Assembly: GCF_963675165.1 (NCBI RefSeq)
Contig: NC_087384.1
Location: 3,300,315 to 3,364,314, forward strand
Direction: 5' to 3'
Source: Halichondria panicea
Taxonomy: Eukaryota; Porifera; Demospongiae; Suberitida; Halichondriidae
DNA length: 64,000 nucleotides
The notes under the pieces were generated by a model. The model searched no databases. It saw only the letters and a program-made list of their open reading frames with translations, and was not told the DNA's origin. A program made the translations under genes and the position numbers. Positions 42,315 to 54,100 of the stretch are shown one piece after another (position 1 is the stretch's first letter; each line of letters starts with the position of its first letter).

Positions 42315-45300
42315 ATGGTTGAAGAAGAGTTAAAGCGTCTAGAGCTGTCTGGTGTTGAATTAATTGATGAGGAGCTTGGTAGGGGGTCGTATGGCTACGT
42401 TATTGGACTAAAAGTGAAGGGACTGAAGTGAGTACACAGATCCATCTACTGCACTGTACTGGTACATTAGTCTCGAATACCCGCCTCAACCTAAAAGCTT
42501 GAGTCTGGTCAAACTCACATTGAGGTTTGGTTCAAGTGTGTCCAGGAATTTCTTGGACATTTAATTGACCACAAGTGGGTGTGGAACATGAATAAAATTA
42601 TAGTCTACATGAAATCATTATAGCTAACCGCCACGCAGCATGGATTGTTACTAGTACATGTAGAAGAATTAGTCCCTGACAGAAGGCGACGTAGGAAAAT
42701 TCGTGGATAGAGTTGTAAGGATGTGATACTAGAACTCTCCAGACTAGCAACAGGACCTTTGGAACACCTTGTCGAAATTAACAGCCTAAATGCTCATTTA
42801 TGTGAATGTGACCATCGACCATGGTTTCATGGCCCTCTAGCTCTAGCTCTGTGCAATGATGGCTTCAAGCTCAGTGTTTTTCTCGTAGGCTTTCAACTCT
42901 TAGCCTTAATTGATACACTGTCTGATATAGCCCTCTGTGTATGTTCTGTCCCTAACATTAACATGCGGTGGCTTGTGGCTTTATCACTATGCTTGTGGGC
43001 GTGTAGCCCACTTGACTTTGCTGACTGTGCAGAACAAAGTTCATATGTGAGTTTGACCAGACTCAAGCTTTTAGGTTGAGGCGGATATTCGAGACTACTG
43101 GTACATGGTATGGTACGCGGTGCACGTAGGTCTACCTGCATTATTTATAACTTGGCTGTGGTTTTTGTAGATCAAGTCGATTCACGGCACCGGATGTTGG
43201 TTATAGTAGACCTGGCAAGGAAAGGTTAAATAGCTAAGAGACGTTTCTGACATCCGGTACCGTGTATCCGACATCATCTGCCATTTTAAGCTACAGCTAA
43301 GTCTTCGAGTGTACGTACGTAGAGCTGGGAAATAATTACGTTAAGGCCGGCTAGTCTACTGTAGTTTATACCACTTTCATTTTGCCACCCTTGTTGTACA
43401 ATAAATACCGTAGAAACTGGATAGGGTCAATAGCAGAGCTCTATATACGCTTATAGAGAATGTGCCTATATTATAAATGCAGTAATTTTCGAGCCCTACC
43501 CAGTAACCGGATGTCTCTGTAAAAGAGAAATGACTCGAGAGCTAGCTAGAAAGTGAACAAGCTAGGCAATTGCAAGCAGGCACCCTAACTGGATCCAATT
43601 ATTAATTATCATATTGACCATAAACTGGAACAAAAGGGGTCGAAGTCCACGTCTCACATTCTCTCAGGATGATCAGACAAGGTAACAGCGCTTTCCCAGA
43701 GAGTCCTTCCAGATGGATATCACCAGCACTGTACAAGCTTGGAAAAGCGCTTCAATTCGAGTACAAAAACATGCAGTTACATGCTACTTACATGTAGCAT
43801 GCACTTAAAAAAATATATGCTTATAATCGCTAATAATCCAGTTGCTACGGTACATGTAACTGTATTTGTTGCCCTTTGCTCAGAGTGTTATGTTCTTGTG
43901 CCACTTTCCCCTAATTGTTGCTACCAATTGGTCTTGTTTGTACATATATACTGTAGAATACATAATTAGTAATAAGAAAAAATAATGTCCGCGTGTCACT
44001 GTTTGAGGCTCTTTTTTAACTCTTCAATTAGTAGATCTGCAAAATTATACCATTGATTATGCGTACTAAAAATAATTATAGTACTCACTGTCTGCACTGT
44101 TTGCCCTAATCGGCATTGGTGTAGCATACTCATTGATATCTGTTATCTCTCTTCTGCCAACTAAAGGTGTATAGTAGCCTATCTCCTGTGGATATCTTTT
44201 TGCAGATCCTTCTATTTCACGTCCTGCATGGAAACAAATTGTAGTAGCTAGATCTACCGTATTTGAAATAGATCTCAATAGTTAATATCACCTGGTAGCT
44301 GTGAGTGTTTAATCCACGTCATTCTGTCAGACTCTCCACTTCCCACTCCACTGTCCCCGGTCCCTCCAGTGAAATCATTCTCTTCATCTGCCAGATTTGG
44401 TGGTGCTTGTTTTAGCAGTGCGGTTTGAGCATACTTGGTCCTTGGAAGAGGCTTGGGCTTTTGACGTCTTCTAGAGGTTTCTGGAGTGAGATCTGTGGTG
44501 TCGTGTTCAGTTTCTTGAACTGGCATTGGTGCTTGTACCATTTCGTAGTAATTTTCGTCACCAGTGACTAAGGGGGGTGGTGGTTGTACCACAGCTAGGC
44601 GCCATTCTTCAACAGGAGAGCCATTATTTGTTTCAGTGAAATCAGTCGACCCAACACTTGATCCAGATATTGCCTTTTGCATCATGCGTCTACTTTTCTC
44701 CATCACTTCAGACAATCTTTGAAATGATTTTTGCACCTCCACGACATGTACACATCTGCTCTTGTACTGCTCAAGTATGCTCTCAGTTTTAATAACAGCT
44801 TTTGTCAAAGTGTTCAATACCGTAAATGTTTTCGTTTTCATTACAGCTAGCATTTTTTCAAATTCTTATATGTTTTCTGGTGCTGGATTTTCAATTTTAT
44901 CATGATGTCCTTTTTTCAGCTTATAGTGCTCTTTAACTTCTTCTTTGTAGCGCTGCTCAGCTTTGTACTGCTGTACTTTTTTGATTGCTTCATTTTTTTT
45001 GGCTTTCTTCAAAATCTCTATGAGACCATCTGGATTGAGAGGACCAAAGCTCCCTCGTCCTTGTAGGAGGTGTAATAGTTCCACATGAAAATCTTCACGG
45101 TCAGAAGTAATCATAGATTTAGGAAGTTGCTCTGCATGGGCTATCTTGATGCAGTCAGTTTTGGACAGATCGTCGGATACATCATTTAGCAGCCAGCCAA
45201 AGTTTGTTCTAAGCTTATCAGATGGTATTGTTGCCATTGCGTTTTTCAGTTACTTAGTAATGATGAGCAAAAGAACTATCTGTTTTATACATTGTTGTTT

Positions 45301-47991
45301 GTTGTTTGTGCACTTATACAGTATACGTCATTATAATGATATTCAATACTGATGTGACTGCAAAGATTCATGTTTACATTCAGTGCTACATAAATTCATT
45401 GTGACTTGACGTAAGACAGTAGATCCCCACCAACTTTCTCACTACATTCATTGCTCTCAATCAGGATGTATAACCAGCTTGCACATTCCTGAACATAATT
45501 TACTGTGCAGTACATGCAACTGTTTATGAAACTTACACAAGAGTTAATCTACTGTATCAGAACTTCATGTAAATAGTTCCTGCCTGTAAGTTCTGGTGGC
45601 GATTCTGTAACGATTTTGATTAGGTGAAAGAGGCTTCTCAATCCTAATGGACTTACATATAATTCATTGGGGAGATGGAGACGGAAGTGTATAAGGGTAT
45701 AGTGTCTTTGGTAGCAATGGGGTTACTCATTTTCTTTCCAACATAGTTTGGTGCGTGTATACTCACGAAAATATGCCTACCCTTTCTTAAAACTTGAGGG
45801 CTGGCCGTATATTTGAGAACTGCAAAACATGCTCAAAAGTACGTATAGGCCCATCTGCATGTTGCTATTTGTCGAGCCTAATCTATGGTAGCAGCGAATT
45901 TAAATAGTACTGTCTCTAATTTTGCTATCAGGTATACTGAAAATTATTGTTAGCTCAACCTATATCCATTTGTTTTTCAGATGTGCTGGAAAGAGCCTAC
46001 ATCACACCTTCTTTGAAGGCATTACGACTAAAGAAAGGTGTCGAATTACAAGTATTTTTGCAAATGAGTGTATTCAGCATTCGAAACTTCACCACCCAAA
46101 CATAGTGCAGTGCCTTGGTGTCTACACTCCCCAAAATTCCGATTTGCCAATGCTTGTAATGGAATATATGCCCCTTACTCTCACCCACTGCTTGGAAAAG
46201 TACGCCCACATACCGTCTTCGATTAAGTATCGCATACTATTGGGAGTTTCATCTGGCTTGTACTTCCTTCACGATCAAGACCCACCAATTGTGCACCGAG
46301 ATTTGACATCCAACAACGTTTTGCTCTCAGAGTCTTTGCAAGCAAAGATTGCAGATTTTGGTGTGTCTCGAATAATTTCTGCTGATAAACGAATGTCTAG
46401 TCTTACTACAGCCCCCGGTGCCACTGTTTACATGCCTCCCGAAGCGTTAATCGCTAACCCAAAGTATGACAAGCAGCTGGACATTTTCTCACTCGGTGTG
46501 CTGATTGTTCACGTTGGAGTTCAAGCCCTGCCAGCCCCTAACATTGCACCTACAAAGGTTGATGAGAAGGATCGGAATAAAGTGGTTGGAGTGTCTGAAG
46601 TAGAGCGACGAGCAACATTTTTAGATAAGATGAAGAGTGAAATTGTTCTTTGTTCATTAGCCCGGAGTTGCCTTAGCAATGATCCTCGACAGCGCCCTTC
46701 AATCTTCCACATCATTTCTCAACTTGAAATTCTATTGTCTGCAAATGCAAGTGAGTTCCCTTTTTCCAATACGCTCGAAGCTGCTCAGCTATTGGAACAG
46801 AGTCTAATATCAGAAGATACGCTGAAAACACAGGCGCAGTACCTCCACTCTCAGTTGACCGCTGTACTAGAAGATGTACAAGGCGTAGACAGCGTTTCCA
46901 TATCAAGCATTTCCAGCCAAATCAAATTTCTCACGAAAGTAGCTAGTGAAATGGCATGTAGCAATGCTTCTGTTGTAAATGGCAGTCGATTTGTTTTTAA
47001 CTACAAGCACCCATCAGCTGAAAAGTGCTTAGTTCAAATGTCAAAAATTCAGAATTCTGCAGAATTGGCTTTAGTTTTGCAGCCTCCAGTGAATATGAGG
47101 TTCTCAGGAACGTACGTGAGAACTATCGCATCAAATTTGGTAAAAGCTTGGGGCGTGGCAGTTAGTGAGACGGGTAATTTGTTTGTTGTTGATAACAATG
47201 GTTGGGACAGTGTACGCTCCTATGATTCAAGTGGTGTGTATTCTGTTCTTGTTCACTCTGCTGGGAGGTTAGAGTTTAATCCACCGGAATTAAAGTGCTG
47301 GCATCCTACTACAGTTGCACTCATGAGTAATGACATCTTGATTGTTGCAGACAGTGGAAATAAGCGCCTTATTAAGCTGTGTCTGCCCCGACATCCTTCT
47401 GGTGAAGTCACCGTTATAGCAAAGTCAAAGAAAGGTCTGTTTGAAATATCAGAGTTTTCCTATTTGTCTGTCAGTGCCCCGATGCAAGACAGCCCTGTGG
47501 GTATTGCCATCTCAAAACTAGGTTCGGTATTTGTCTGCGATCGAGCAAATCATCGATTGCTAGTCCTAAGCAGTGACCTTGTTCTATTGCGTATGTTTGG
47601 TTCCAAAGGTACAGGTCCTGAACAGTTTATCCATCCATGGGATGTTGCTTTTGATAGCCGCTCCAACCTCTATATTTCTGATTGCAGTAACAGTTGTATC
47701 AAAGTTTTCACATATAATTTGAAACCACTCCGTACGATCGGTAGCGCTGGTAGTGCTCTTGATAATCTTCGAGGACCAACTGGAATTTGTATTGATTCTG
47801 AAGATTTTTTGTATGTAGCCGACAAAGATCATCGTAGAGTTTATGTTTTTGATACTGCCGGTAATTTCAAGATGTATTTCTCGGGATCTCCAAACGGACT
47901 GTTTACAAAACCCCTTGGAGTAGCTGTTGATCATGAAGGCTTTGTCTATGTGAGCGATGGAGAGGGAGGACGAGTGGAGGTGTTTACTTAA
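42315..47991 (+). CDS. TKL-like protein kinase with C-terminal NHL beta-propeller
   Basis: Two exons, 42315-42427 and 45981-47991, separated by a 3.55-kb intron; the split Lys codon restores the frame and the protein is 707 aa. The kinase domain spans residues 16-270: glycine loop LGRGSYGYV (21-29), CAGK with Lys42, HRDLTSNN (143-150), DFG (163-165), and an APE-like MPPEA. It looks catalytically complete and TKL/tyrosine-kinase-like. A helical linker (about 280-390) follows. Residues about 400-707 have NHL repeats: AWGVAVSETGNLFVVD, PVGIAISKLGSVFVCD, HPWDVAFDSRSNLYISD, GPTGICIDSEDFLYVAD, KPLGVAVDHEGFVYVSD. No signal peptide or membrane segment is present, so it is cytosolic. An upstream ATG in the extended exon 2 frame (45922) lies in the intron and would lose the glycine loop. 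Confidence 0.85.
42468..43097. mobile_element. 630-bp non-autonomous TIR element with 9-bp TSD, in kinase intron
   Basis: TIRs of about 53 bp start TAGTCTCGAATACCCG, with one mismatch between arms (GGATATTCGAGACTA at the right). The target duplication CTGGTACAT is exact (42459-42467 and 43098-43106). It is the uninterrupted version of 31934-38082. A 118-aa open frame (42723-43079) also exists in part in the other copy, but it resembles nothing I know and is probably chance. Confidence 0.9.
43996..45237 (-). CDS. DED-domain adaptor-like protein, gene nested in kinase intron, with in-frame stop
   Basis: Exons 45237-44292, 44223-44099 and 44036-43996, with phase-consistent GT-AG introns; the frame is about 370 codons. 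Residues about 8-95 look like a death effector domain: FGWLLNDVSDDLSKTDCIKI, LPKSMI, VELLHLLQGRG, LIEILKKAKKNEAIKKVQQY. A TAA at about 44863-44865 (codon 125, PENI-stop-EFEKM) interrupts the frame, and the same frame continues for about 245 codons. That part has a helical segment, a KPKPLPRTK SH3-type motif and Tyr motifs (ENYYEM, IGYYTPL, INEYATP). Either a 124-aa DED-only protein is made, or this is a recent nonsense mutation or sequence error. DED proteins act in death-receptor and caspase-8 pathways; the partner is unknown. Confidence 0.7.
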
Positions 47992-49140
47992 CTGAACTAT
48001 AATTATATCAAGCCTGACTTGCATGTGCATGTGCTGTGTTTTATACTGAACACCTGTATATATAATTATATATAATTATATTATGATATAATTATAATTA
48101 CATCCTGGGTGCATGCATGTGCTTTAGATGTACATGGTCGGGGTGTACGAACTAACGGACAAATCTGACTGTTATCTGTTATACATGATAGCTATACGTG
48201 CTTTAGTCCACAGAATTTGTTCATTGCTTGGTAACGTCACAGGAGCCCATAATTAATAACAGGGCAGCATATCCATGTATAAGTTAAGTGTAATGCCCTG
48301 TTTTCACAACTCTGATGCTTATTTGGTACAGACCTTGTCACCCGGCTCACTGGCAGAAAGTACACTCATTATACTGATTAGCAAGCATCCGCCTCAATTC
48401 AATGGCATAAAAGACACAAAGCACCCTCAATGTATGAAAACACACCCTCATTGCTAATCTTGACACTACATGTATAAGTATAATATCACACCAGAGTAAT
48501 ACCATGCAGGAGCACATTACATTCTGTAATGTGCTCCTGGTATACCTATATATATATCTACTGAGCTAATTATTCGCTTCATTTAGTAGCCTAAGACTTG
48601 CCGTATAGCGGGAAATTTTCATGGAGTGCAAAATTTCGCATTTTTCGAGGGCAGAAAAAAAAACAAGGATAAACTCCCATGCACCGTTGCATGTACATGT
48701 AGAAGCGATATGGGGCTCCCCCCATTTCGGGGCCCCCAGGCCTTAAAACTCTAGCGAGTTTGGCCCCCCCACAGCCCTATTTCACTAGCGCTTTGAGTAG
48801 TCTTGCACCAGCCCCGATCGACCTAGCGTTCAAATAGAAAACATCCGGGGCTGGCTGTGCGAGACTACGCTTTGTGGCCCCTCCAGCGCGGGATATGGGG
48901 CCCCTACTTATAACTTGCAGTGTAGATGGTATCTACGCTTGTAGCCTCAGCCTCATGGTAGATGGTATCTACGCTTGTAGCCTCAGCCTCATGCTCTAAG
49001 TATATCTAAATGTCCCTTGCTGGCTAGATCTTGCACAGTGCTTACTCATAATTATGTCCAAGCGTTTGATATAACACCATTCATGACTATTAATGTTAGG
49101 CTAGATCTTAGGAAAGAGGATTATTCCATGGACAATAGTA
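47992..49140. other. Intergenic: hairpin, tandem duplicate and MITE end
   Basis: 48507-48521 and 48525-48539 form a perfect 15-bp hairpin (CAGGAGCACATTACA, loop TTC). CCGTATAGCGGGAAATTTTC at 48601 is one end of a CCGTATAGC repeat without a clear partner. A 36-bp unit (GTAGATGGTATCTACGC...) is doubled at 48923-48994. No gene is supported. Confidence 0.6.
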
Positions 49141-49148
49141 GATAGTAG

Positions 49149-49982
49149 ATTTATTCACGAACGTTTTCAACTGTGTTTTCTGAAGCAAAGGCTGGCAAGT
49201 ACGACTCAATTCCTGTGTGTGATGAACTAAAGACAGCCACTGTCAAGCAAGTTTTGGTTGGAAGTACCGTTAGCAATCTGATGGTTGTTGGTGAGAAACA
49301 GTCTGTGTTCACCATATGCCAAGAATTTGGAAAGTTTGTTGAGTTCAGAGCTGAATTGTTGGAGAAGCAAAATGTTTCCACAAGAAATGCTTTTGATGTC
49401 ATGGCAATGGCCCAGAGACAAGTACAGTTTGGTGACAATGGAGTTCCTTCGAAGATACTGGAGAGAACAAGCAAAGACAGGCTGTTTAATGACTTGATAC
49501 AGTTGATGAAAGACATCAATGTCAAGTGGAGTGATCCTAAGGCGTTTGGTGTTCCATTCTTGAAAAAGCTTACTGAAATACTTTGGTATATTGATGGCCA
49601 TCATCATACAATTGCTGAAAGCGCTCCTCCAATTCCGAGTGTATTCTCAACATTCACTGGCTACAATTGTCCTGAAAAGTACAAGCACCGGAAAAGGACA
49701 CAGGATAACTTGCGATCTTCAGAGTTTAGTTTTCATTCTCTGACCCTATGTGATTTTGTGCAAGCAAGTTGGTTTAAGAAAGACCAATTTAAACAGTTAA
49801 GGCAAGCCACAGAAGCTTTGATAGTCTGCTTACAGTCGTACGCATCTTTTCTCCAGGAAAAACTAAAATATCAAAAACTTCACCATAATTCTACAATGCA
49901 CGAAGATTTGTCGCATGTTGATCATAATTATCCAGAAATCTTCACAAACTGTTCCTTCGATTCTCATTCCACTGGACAATGA
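49149..49982 (+). CDS. Unrecognised 270-codon ORF without a start codon (terminal exon or gene fragment)
   Basis: The frame is open from after TAG 49146-49148 to TGA 49980-49982. There is no ATG before codon 38 (in LMVVGEK), so this is probably a terminal exon entered from an acceptor near 49148 or a truncated copy. The amino-acid texture is that of real protein: helical, with paired hydrophobics, GHHHTIAESAPPIP, YNCPEKYKHRKRTQDN and LRQATEALIVCLQSY. No domain is recognised. No upstream exon could be identified in 48000-49140. The next 300 bp downstream give way to the dispersed repeat at 50070. Confidence 0.45.
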   Translation: MYSRTFSTVFSEAKAGKYDSIPVCDELKTATVKQVLVGSTVSNLMVVGEKQSVFTICQEFGKFVEFRAELLEKQNVSTRNAFDVMAMAQRQVQFGDNGVPSKILERTSKDRLFNDLIQLMKDINVKWSDPKAFGVPFLKKLTEILWYIDGHHHTIAESAPPIPSVFSTFTGYNCPEKYKHRKRTQDNLRSSEFSFHSLTLCDFVQASWFKKDQFKQLRQATEALIVCLQSYASFLQEKLKYQKLHHNSTMHEDLSHVDHNYPEIFTNCSFDSHSTGQ

Positions 49983-50069
49983 ACTTGTATCTAGAGAACC
50001 CTTGATTGATTGATGTTGTGTACTCCAGATTCAGTTTTTAATATGAGTGATAATAATTAAGATTGTGCC

Positions 50070-50590
50070 TAGTAGCCATACGAGGGAATACGTGTAAAGC
50101 TGACTACTGTACTGTGTGTGTGTCTGTAACTGCTCAACGGTTGCAATGCGACGAAACTAACAGCTTCTATAGGCTTCTAGCCACGTTCTCTTGGATTTTG
50201 TTTCGTGGGTTTGCAAACTAAAGCATGGGTAGCTAGTTTGACTCACAACAGTGAAGGCTGTTACATGCAGTCTCTTCAGAATCTTTCATCGGTTCGCATG
50301 AACTTTTTATTCAACTTATGAGTTAGCCTTGCACTAAATAGCTGTTTGTTAGCTACAAAAGTCAGAAAAGAGCTGCAAAGTTAGCTGCATGCGGATGTAG
50401 GACTAGGACCAGAATTCATCAAGCCATCTGTTTCCATTCCTCTTCTTATAATGACTGTGTTCAGTGTCAACAAATAACATAAAACATTATACAAAGCAAA
50501 CTAATTACCTCTTCTATGTATATACACTCCATTGAGCGAAAGCAAAATATGGCGAGAGCATTAGTACAGCGCAGCTTGCAACACTCGTGA
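50070..50590. repeat. Dispersed repeat, copy 2 (matches 3640-4255)
   Basis: Shares GCTGACT...(GT)n, GCAATGCGACGAAACTAACAG and ACAAAGCAAACTAATTACCTC with copy 1. 50591-51144 holds no gene; 50933-50944 is a C run. Confidence 0.7.
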
Positions 50591-51144
50591 TAGCATTAAA
50601 CTTTACACATTAATCACACAACTTAAATCAATCTTAAAAACATTACCCAGGACTCCTTCAAGCCAAACAAATGGTTCAACAGGTTAGTCCTACAGTCTTG
50701 CCCTGATGAACATTATTTTCCGCTACCAGCGAAAGGTTGCTGTGAAATAACGAGAACTGACACAGTTCACGACAAAAATTAAAAGTTGTTGACAGAGGAC
50801 ATTATACAGGATTTTGAAGTAGGGGAAATAAGAAAAGTAACCAGAAAATTTTGAAAAAAAGGTCAACTGTTATTCCAATACCCCAGCTATGGACACTTGA
50901 ATGCAAATTTTAGAGGGGGGTATCCCCTGTTACCCCCCCCCCCGTATGACACCTAGGAACTGAGATCTTATAAAATAAGCATTTCAATTGAGAGCTTTGT
51001 GTACAACCATTGTTATGAGTGTAAATTTCATAGTGTTATGGATATAATTTTATAAGTCTGTACAATTTCAGTGTGTAGAAATAATTATGTCACCCGTAGT
51101 AGTAAGAAACACACAAATAATTGGTTCCACAAATCATTAATGTC

Positions 51145-54100
51145 TTAATTAGCTACTGGGAACTTCCCAAACTGCAACTGGGAATATCTCACTGAGCCAC
51201 CGTAGACAGGATTCTTGACAGTGGTGATGTTCCCCGATATAGTGCTGTATGCATTTTCCTCTGAATCGTGTGGTTCAGCCTGTGATCGAGCGTTTGGCTG
51301 TGTGATTTCATCAATACTTGCATAAAATGAGTCCTTGTTATCAGCATTTATCTCAGGAGTAGGCATATGTGAGCCATATACAGGGTTGTCTGCTACAGAA
51401 TCTTGCCTAGGCTTGTGTACATCATAGGATGGGTTAAAGCTGGTAATGTCATCATCGTTTGATCCAGATCTGCGTATTCAAAGCAATAATTATAGTCATG
51501 TGTGAGTGTTATAGTGGGTATTACTAGATCTAGGCCATTATTACGTGGAACCAAATCATCTTAAATTTTACTACACCTTGTTCTCCCTCTAGAGCAAGAT
51601 ATCACCCACGCTCCCACTACTGCCACGAGAATTAGAAGGGCAAGTAACATTCCTGCTCCAAGTAGAATGAGCAGCCAAAAGAAATTGTTACATGAGTCGG
51701 ACCTAGAAGAGGAAGAGGCATTAGTGACAGTGAAGTCACAGCGTTGATCGACATGATTTAACACTTGAAGTAAATTGGTTGTCTCATAGTAGAGGGTAAT
51801 GCAACATTGGTAGTTTGTAGATGGTTGCAGCTGATACAGAGAGTTTTCGAACAACCCATAAGAAGATTGAACAGCAACACTTTGACTAGAAGTTGAACCA
51901 GAATCAGTAGAACAACTCATATCAAACTTTTTGATACTTTGAATGGTACTGAAGTTGAATGTTACAAAAGTTGAGTTGGCAGTTAGTAGGATAGGAAAGT
52001 TTTGTTGTGTTGATGCTTGCACCAGATTTTCTCTCAGCGTGAACCACTGGTCGTTACTGCATATATCAAGTGTTATATCATTCTTATTTAAGAGTCGTGT
52101 TTCACCATCTCTGCAAACTGATTAATTTATATTATTGGTACATGTATTAATGATATAACAGTTTAATATACCTGAAATTATGATTTGAAAGCTGTCCTCA
52201 CTCAGTATATTCTTTGCTATACATTCGTATGTACCCGAGTCTAATTTTCCCTTATCGTATATTCTTAGTTTGTTCCTGTACACTGCTGTCAAAGGATCAA
52301 TCACTTCTTGCGAGAATATGTATTTTCCCATACTAGGTAAATCTATTTGGACGTTGTCTTTTGACCAAATAAGGTTTGTTGCAGGTCCACCCGTTGTGTT
52401 GCATTCTAACGTCTGTGTTAGTCTGTCATATGTTAAGTTTGACACAGTCACACTTCCTGCATAGACAAAAATGTGCTTTGTACTAGCTGTCACGATTATG
52501 GTCCATTGTACATTTAACAATTGAGCTACGATTTAAATAGAACAATTAGGACCTCGTGAGTATTGTTTAAATCTAGCGTGTACATGCATGCCCTGCAATT
52601 TCATCACACAGGTGCTTGCTTACGCAAGAAAATGTGACAGTAACAGTCATACAAGCATTGTAAAATATTGTTGAGATAGCAAAGCTCCAAGATTCATTAG
52701 CAGCAGGAATTGAACATACATGTGGGTGGCAATTTATATGTTATTCCGTACCTTTACTTGATGACGTGTTACTGTAAATTCCCACATAAACACTCTGCAT
52801 CACATTTTGTTGGTCAGGTACTTGACAACAATAAATGCCTGGTTCGAACACTCCCCCTTGATACTTCAATTTAACTGTTTGATTATCCCCTTTACTTACA
52901 AACATCTCATTGGAGCTGTCAGTCGACACAATGCTTCCGTTGGGGAAAATCCAGTGACCGTTGACATTTCCTTGCGATGCACTTTTGTCTGTTATGCAAT
53001 TAAGAGCATTGCCTTGAAATACGTCATTCTGAACAGTGTTATTCCTCCCATCATCATCACCTATGTCCTCAATAAAGACGACACTGTTATTGCCGTAGAG
53101 TCGACCACCTAGTACTATCAGCACACCTGTGTTCGTGAATACCAGTAGTAAACATAGTATACATATCTATGTTGACCGTCTTAATTAACTATGTACAGTA
53201 CAGTACAGTATGGTTTGTTTTTCTACAACTTTTGCAAGTGAAAACCTTCATTTGCAAATGAGTAGACAATTTACAATCTGGTACAAAAGTCTATAAAATG
53301 CTCAGTACTAGGTGTCACGCTGGCAGGCTTGAATCACCTATACCTATATACGGTATATTATAGCTGTGTACATACCAATTAATGCTGCCATGAAATATGT
53401 ATCAACAATGGCAGCACAGTTTACCTTCGGGTCTCATACAAATAACCCCTGCATCTTCTCTATGATCGCAACTTGTATCTGTTGGGCACTCAAAGAGTGT
53501 GTCCTCAGCTCCAGAGCAATTTAGGTATTGAAGAAACACTGGACCAATTGCTTCTCCATATGAAATGCCACCACTAACAACACCCTGGACTGCCGTAGCA
53601 CCTGTGGTGTACGCAATTTGGTAATAATGTTGAACAATGATTAATTACTACCGTAATACCTCTAATCAAGGCGACCCTCCAAATATGCGACACCCTCGAG
53701 CTCAAATTTTCTGACCTCTAAAAGCAGCAACAATTATTTTTTAATGTCGCATCTTAAAGGAGGTAAATGTGGCCACACCCTAGCCTCGATTCTAGCCCAC
53801 TGGAAACTACATTTCTAAGCAGCTAGAAATCGAGGAAAGTAGACTGAGTAGAGCTACCTCTAATTAGACGCGACCCTCTAAATAAGCGACACCAGGTCTT
53901 CAAATAATTGTTCAACCTTCAAAAGAAGCGACCGCCTTAAAAAGTGTCGCCGATCTTACGGTAATCCTAACCAGGACTATGCATAGTATTGCGGATTCAC
54001 TATCGTATAATCACATTTCCTGGTTTGTAATGTGCTAAGTGCTTTAATCGCATCTTGTCCTATTATTCACTGTGATTCGTACAGTGATTAATCGCGTATT

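Noticed and set aside
45922-45980. Upstream extension of the kinase ORF as its N-terminus
   Set aside because: Exon 1 at 42315-42427 supplies the glycine-rich loop and splices in phase at 45981, so 45922-45980 is intron.
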